This document shows, in pieces, positions 61,732 through 64,000 of a stretch of DNA of 64,000 nucleotides; the first letter of the stretch is position 1, and every line of letters starts with the position of its first letter. The DNA lies in the NCBI GenBank assembly GCA_964592235.1, contig CAZQCF010000021.1, positions 1 to 64,000 on the forward strand. The letters are read 5' to 3'. A program made the translations under genes and the position numbers. This DNA is from PLA3 sp964592235. Lineage in GTDB: Bacteria; Planctomycetota; Phycisphaerae; UBA1845; UTPLA1. A model generated the notes under the pieces. That model was not told the DNA's origin. It made no database searches and was given only the letters and a program-made list of their open reading frames with translations.

Positions 61732-62568
61732 ATGTCCATCTTCACGCTCCCCCTCACGCTGGGGCTGCTGCTCCTGGGCGGCATGCCGAAATCGCAAACG
61801 GTCTCATTCAAGACCACCGACGACGTCACGATCGAGGCGGATTACTACGCACCCAAAGCCGCGAGTGGCTCGTCAAAGGCCAAGCCTGCCGACGTGAAAG
61901 CAGCCGACAAGGCCGGTGCGAATGCCGCAACAGATGCCGATTCCCACACGGCGGGCAAGCACCCGGTCGCCATCCTCATTCACATGTACCCCGCCGACCG
62001 CACGAGTTGGGCGCCGATCGTGCCGAAGCTGCACGAGGCGGGATTCGCCGTTCTCGCCTACGACATCCGCGGCAAGGGCGGCAGCAGCGGCGGGGCCGAC
62101 AGCAAACTTGCCCGCCAGTACGCCGACCGCGACGAATCGCTCTTCGCCGATGCGTGGAAGGATTGCGAGGCCGCCAAGAAATGGCTGGCCGGGCGGCCGG
62201 AGTGCGATACAACACGCGTCGCATGCATCGGCGCGAGCATCGGGTGCAGCATTTCGATTCAGTACGGCGCGAAGGACAAAGACGTGAAGGCGGTGGTGTG
62301 TCTCTCGCCGGGCACGAACTACTTCGGCGTCGATTCGCTCACACACATCGAGAAGCTCATGCCGCGCGACGCGCTGCTGATCGCGCCCGAGGGCGAATAC
62401 GCCGCCGTGACCAAACTCATCCAGGCATCAGGCGAGAAGGCAGTCGGCGGCATGTTCCCCGGCGGGCGCGAGCGCCACGGCACGAACCTGTTCGCGCCCG
62501 ACTACCGTCGCAGCGGCGAAATCATGGATGCCATCATCGAGTTTGTCACCAAGGCGACAAAAAAGTAA
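61732..62568 (+). CDS. Alpha/beta hydrolase, exported
   Basis: A 278-residue protein with a hydrophobic N-terminus (FTLPLTLGLLLLGGM) and an alanine/lysine-rich spacer (45-80). VAILIHMYPADRTSW is the oxyanion region, AYDIRGKGGSS follows, and GASIGCS carries the nucleophile in a G-x-S-x-G motif; the general acid D and H lie in RHGTNLF region near the end. Dienelactone hydrolase-like or esterase-like. GGGAG lies before the ATG, 12 bases after hslU. Confidence 0.75.
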   Translation: MSIFTLPLTLGLLLLGGMPKSQTVSFKTTDDVTIEADYYAPKAASGSSKAKPADVKAADKAGANAATDADSHTAGKHPVAILIHMYPADRTSWAPIVPKLHEAGFAVLAYDIRGKGGSSGGADSKLARQYADRDESLFADAWKDCEAAKKWLAGRPECDTTRVACIGASIGCSISIQYGAKDKDVKAVVCLSPGTNYFGVDSLTHIEKLMPRDALLIAPEGEYAAVTKLIQASGEKAVGGMFPGGRERHGTNLFAPDYRRSGEIMDAIIEFVTKATKK

Positions 62569-62583
62569 TTGTTGATCGATCCC

Positions 62584-63654
62584 ATGCTGCGAATCGGCCC
62601 GATCACCCTCGACGCTCCCTTTGTGCAAGCCGCGCTGTCCGGCTACAGCGACGCTCCCATGCGCCTGCTCGCGCGCGAATATGGCTGCCCGTACACGCTC
62701 AATGAGGTCGTGCTCGACAAGCTCGTGAACACCGGCGGCAAGAAGATGCGCCGGATGCTCGCGGTCCCCGAAACCGACCACCCGGTCGCCGGGCAGCTCA
62801 TGGGCAGCGAGCCGGAGCAGTTCGCGCAAGCGGCTCACGCCCTGGTCGAGACCGGCTACGACGTGATCGACATCAACTTCGGCTGCCCGGTGAAAAAGGT
62901 GCTCGGCCGTTGTCGCGGAGGGTTCCTGCTGTCCGCGCCGGATACGGCGATTGATATTTTGCGCCGGGTGTACGACGCGGTGGGGAACCGCGTTCCGGTC
63001 ACGGTAAAGATGCGCCGCGGCATGGACGACTCGTCCGAGAGCGAGCGGAATTTCTACGCCGTGCTGGATGCGGCGTTTGAGATCGGTCTTGCCGCGGTCA
63101 CAGTCCACGGCCGCACGGTGCGGCAGCGATACGTCGGACCCAGTAATTGGACGTTCCTCGCGCGCGTGAAGCGGCACGTCGGCGATCGGGCGATTCTGGG
63201 CAGCGGCGACTTGTTCAGCGCGGCCGATTGCGTTCGCATGTTGCAGGAGACGGGCGTCGATGGTTGCTCCATCGCCCGCGGCGCGATCGGCAATCCGTTC
63301 ATCTTCAACGAAGTCCGCGCGCTGGCGGCCGGGCGCGACCTGCCGCCGCCGCCGACCATCTTGCAGCAACGGGCCGCACTGCAGCGCCACTACGCCCTGA
63401 TGGTAGAACACTACGGCGAAAAATTGGCCGCGCCGCTCCTGCGGAAGTTCGGCGTGCGGTACAGCGAACTGCACCCGTGCCATGCCGAGGTGAAGCGGGC
63501 CTTTCTGGCCGTCGCGAACGCCGACGGCTGGCACGCCATGCTCGATCAATGGTACGCCGCGGACGATGCGTACGGACTGGTGACGCGGCGGCCGCGGCCC
63601 GAGTCGCTCATCGCCGCCGGGGCCGCGTGGAGTTGCGAGCCGGTGACGGCGTAA
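62584..63654 (+). CDS. tRNA-dihydrouridine synthase
   Basis: A 356-residue FMN-dependent Dus protein. LSGYSDAPMRLLAREYGCPYTLNEVV opens the TIM barrel in its key parts, and INFGCPVKKVLGRCRGGFLL holds the conserved cysteine of G-C-P. VTVKMRRGMDD, VHGRTVRQRYVGP and IARGAIGNPFIFNEV bind FMN and tRNA. It reduces uridine to dihydrouridine in the D arm of tRNA. The ATG at 62584 is preferred over a TTG at 62569. Which Dus class it belongs to (B-like or other) is unclear. Confidence 0.87.
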   Translation: MLRIGPITLDAPFVQAALSGYSDAPMRLLAREYGCPYTLNEVVLDKLVNTGGKKMRRMLAVPETDHPVAGQLMGSEPEQFAQAAHALVETGYDVIDINFGCPVKKVLGRCRGGFLLSAPDTAIDILRRVYDAVGNRVPVTVKMRRGMDDSSESERNFYAVLDAAFEIGLAAVTVHGRTVRQRYVGPSNWTFLARVKRHVGDRAILGSGDLFSAADCVRMLQETGVDGCSIARGAIGNPFIFNEVRALAAGRDLPPPPTILQQRAALQRHYALMVEHYGEKLAAPLLRKFGVRYSELHPCHAEVKRAFLAVANADGWHAMLDQWYAADDAYGLVTRRPRPESLIAAGAAWSCEPVTA

Positions 63655-63677
63655 CAACCGCAACGCAGACGGACACG

Positions 63678-64000
63678 ATGGATTTCCTGACTTCCACGTT
63701 CCTTGAAAGCCCCGCGCGGCTCTGCGTCTTCTGCTTTCTCGCGCTGGCGGCGATGCTGTTCATCCGCCGCCGCATGGAAGGTTCCGCGCGGCATCGCATC
63801 CTGCCGATCGGCCTGCTCGCGATGGCGGTGCTTTTCGGGCTGCAATCGCTCGTCGAGACCGATCGCGAGCGGATCGATCACACGCTGCGCGAGTTTATCC
63901 GCGCCGTCGAAAAGAAAGACACCGCGGCGATCGCGCAGGCCGTCAGCGCCGATTACGACGGCGAAGGCCTCGCACGAGACGACGTGTTGCGGTTGATCAA
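63678..64000 (+). CDS. Membrane protein with NTF2-like start, 3' end outside window
   Basis: The first 107 residues are visible and no stop is reached. Two hydrophobic stretches (about 12-30 and 42-56) are followed by RERIDHTLREFIRAVEKKDTAAIAQAVSADYDGEGL, which recalls the first helices of NTF2-like or SnoaL-type domains. Nothing more can be said because the gene is cut. Confidence 0.6.
   Translation, partial: MDFLTSTFLESPARLCVFCFLALAAMLFIRRRMEGSARHRILPIGLLAMAVLFGLQSLVETDRERIDHTLREFIRAVEKKDTAAIAQAVSADYDGEGLARDDVLRLI

Overview
The window looks like a chromosomal segment of a high-GC member of the Planctomycetota. The evidence is two prepilin-type proteins with the (A/Q)FTLIE(V/L)L cleavage signal and a late F-(A/V)-DGHA motif, dockerin-like GDCNGD repeats on secreted proteins, a secretin-like protein with a very long glycine run, a type III glutamine synthetase, and several small families I remember mainly from planctomycetes. 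A class such as Phycisphaerae is possible, but I cannot prove it from sequence.

Layout. 1-29 kb is host chromosome: a secretin-like gene cut by the left edge, a secreted metallopeptidase, two GT-C type membrane glycosyltransferases, a UbiB-like kinase, a GH38 alpha-mannosidase, a TMTC-like TPR membrane glycosyltransferase, an M24 aminopeptidase, a rhodanese lipoprotein, a LOG-like protein, prepilin and dockerin genes, a small membrane protein with a clear promoter and operator, an M14 lipoprotein, ispG, glnN and an MmcQ/YjbR protein.

About 29.1-43.7 kb is a Mu-like transposable element. Leftward genes are a ParB-methyltransferase fusion, a 61-residue protein and an XRE-type repressor. Rightward genes are a small Ner/Cro-like protein, a 123-residue protein, MuA-like DDE transposase, MuB-like ATPase, a protein resembling MutS domain I, a tape-measure-like protein, a coiled-coil protein, a duplicated small family, a sigma-70-type factor and a GemA/gp16-like protein. 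A run of six hairpins and a strong terminator follow. No portal, capsid, terminase or lysis gene is visible, so the element is decayed, a satellite, or has a job other than making virions.

Next to the element, 43.8-46.4 kb is an accessory island. It has two non-contiguous halves of what I remember as one planctomycete protein family, a small zinc-ribbon protein, and between them a 409-residue protein that joins two MazG-like pyrophosphohydrolase units (the first without its acidic residues) to a C-terminal tail like those of AbiTii-type abortive-infection proteins. This is my best candidate for an undescribed defence protein.

46.6-64 kb is host again: rpe, tRNA-Ser(UGA), a LuxR-type regulator, a large choice-of-anchor-L/dockerin protein, a cysteine-synthase-like enzyme, an NtrB/NtrC-like pair, a three-repeat Cys-containing protein with glutamate dehydrogenase, a NifS-like desulfurase, a TsaC-phosphatase fusion, rpiB, hslU, a hydrolase, a tRNA-dihydrouridine synthase and a membrane protein cut by the right edge. 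Between the NtrC-like regulator and the gdh unit lies a near-consensus sigma-54 promoter with two tandem 18-bp dyads upstream, so the pair probably controls glutamate dehydrogenase directly. With glnN this makes nitrogen assimilation a visible theme.
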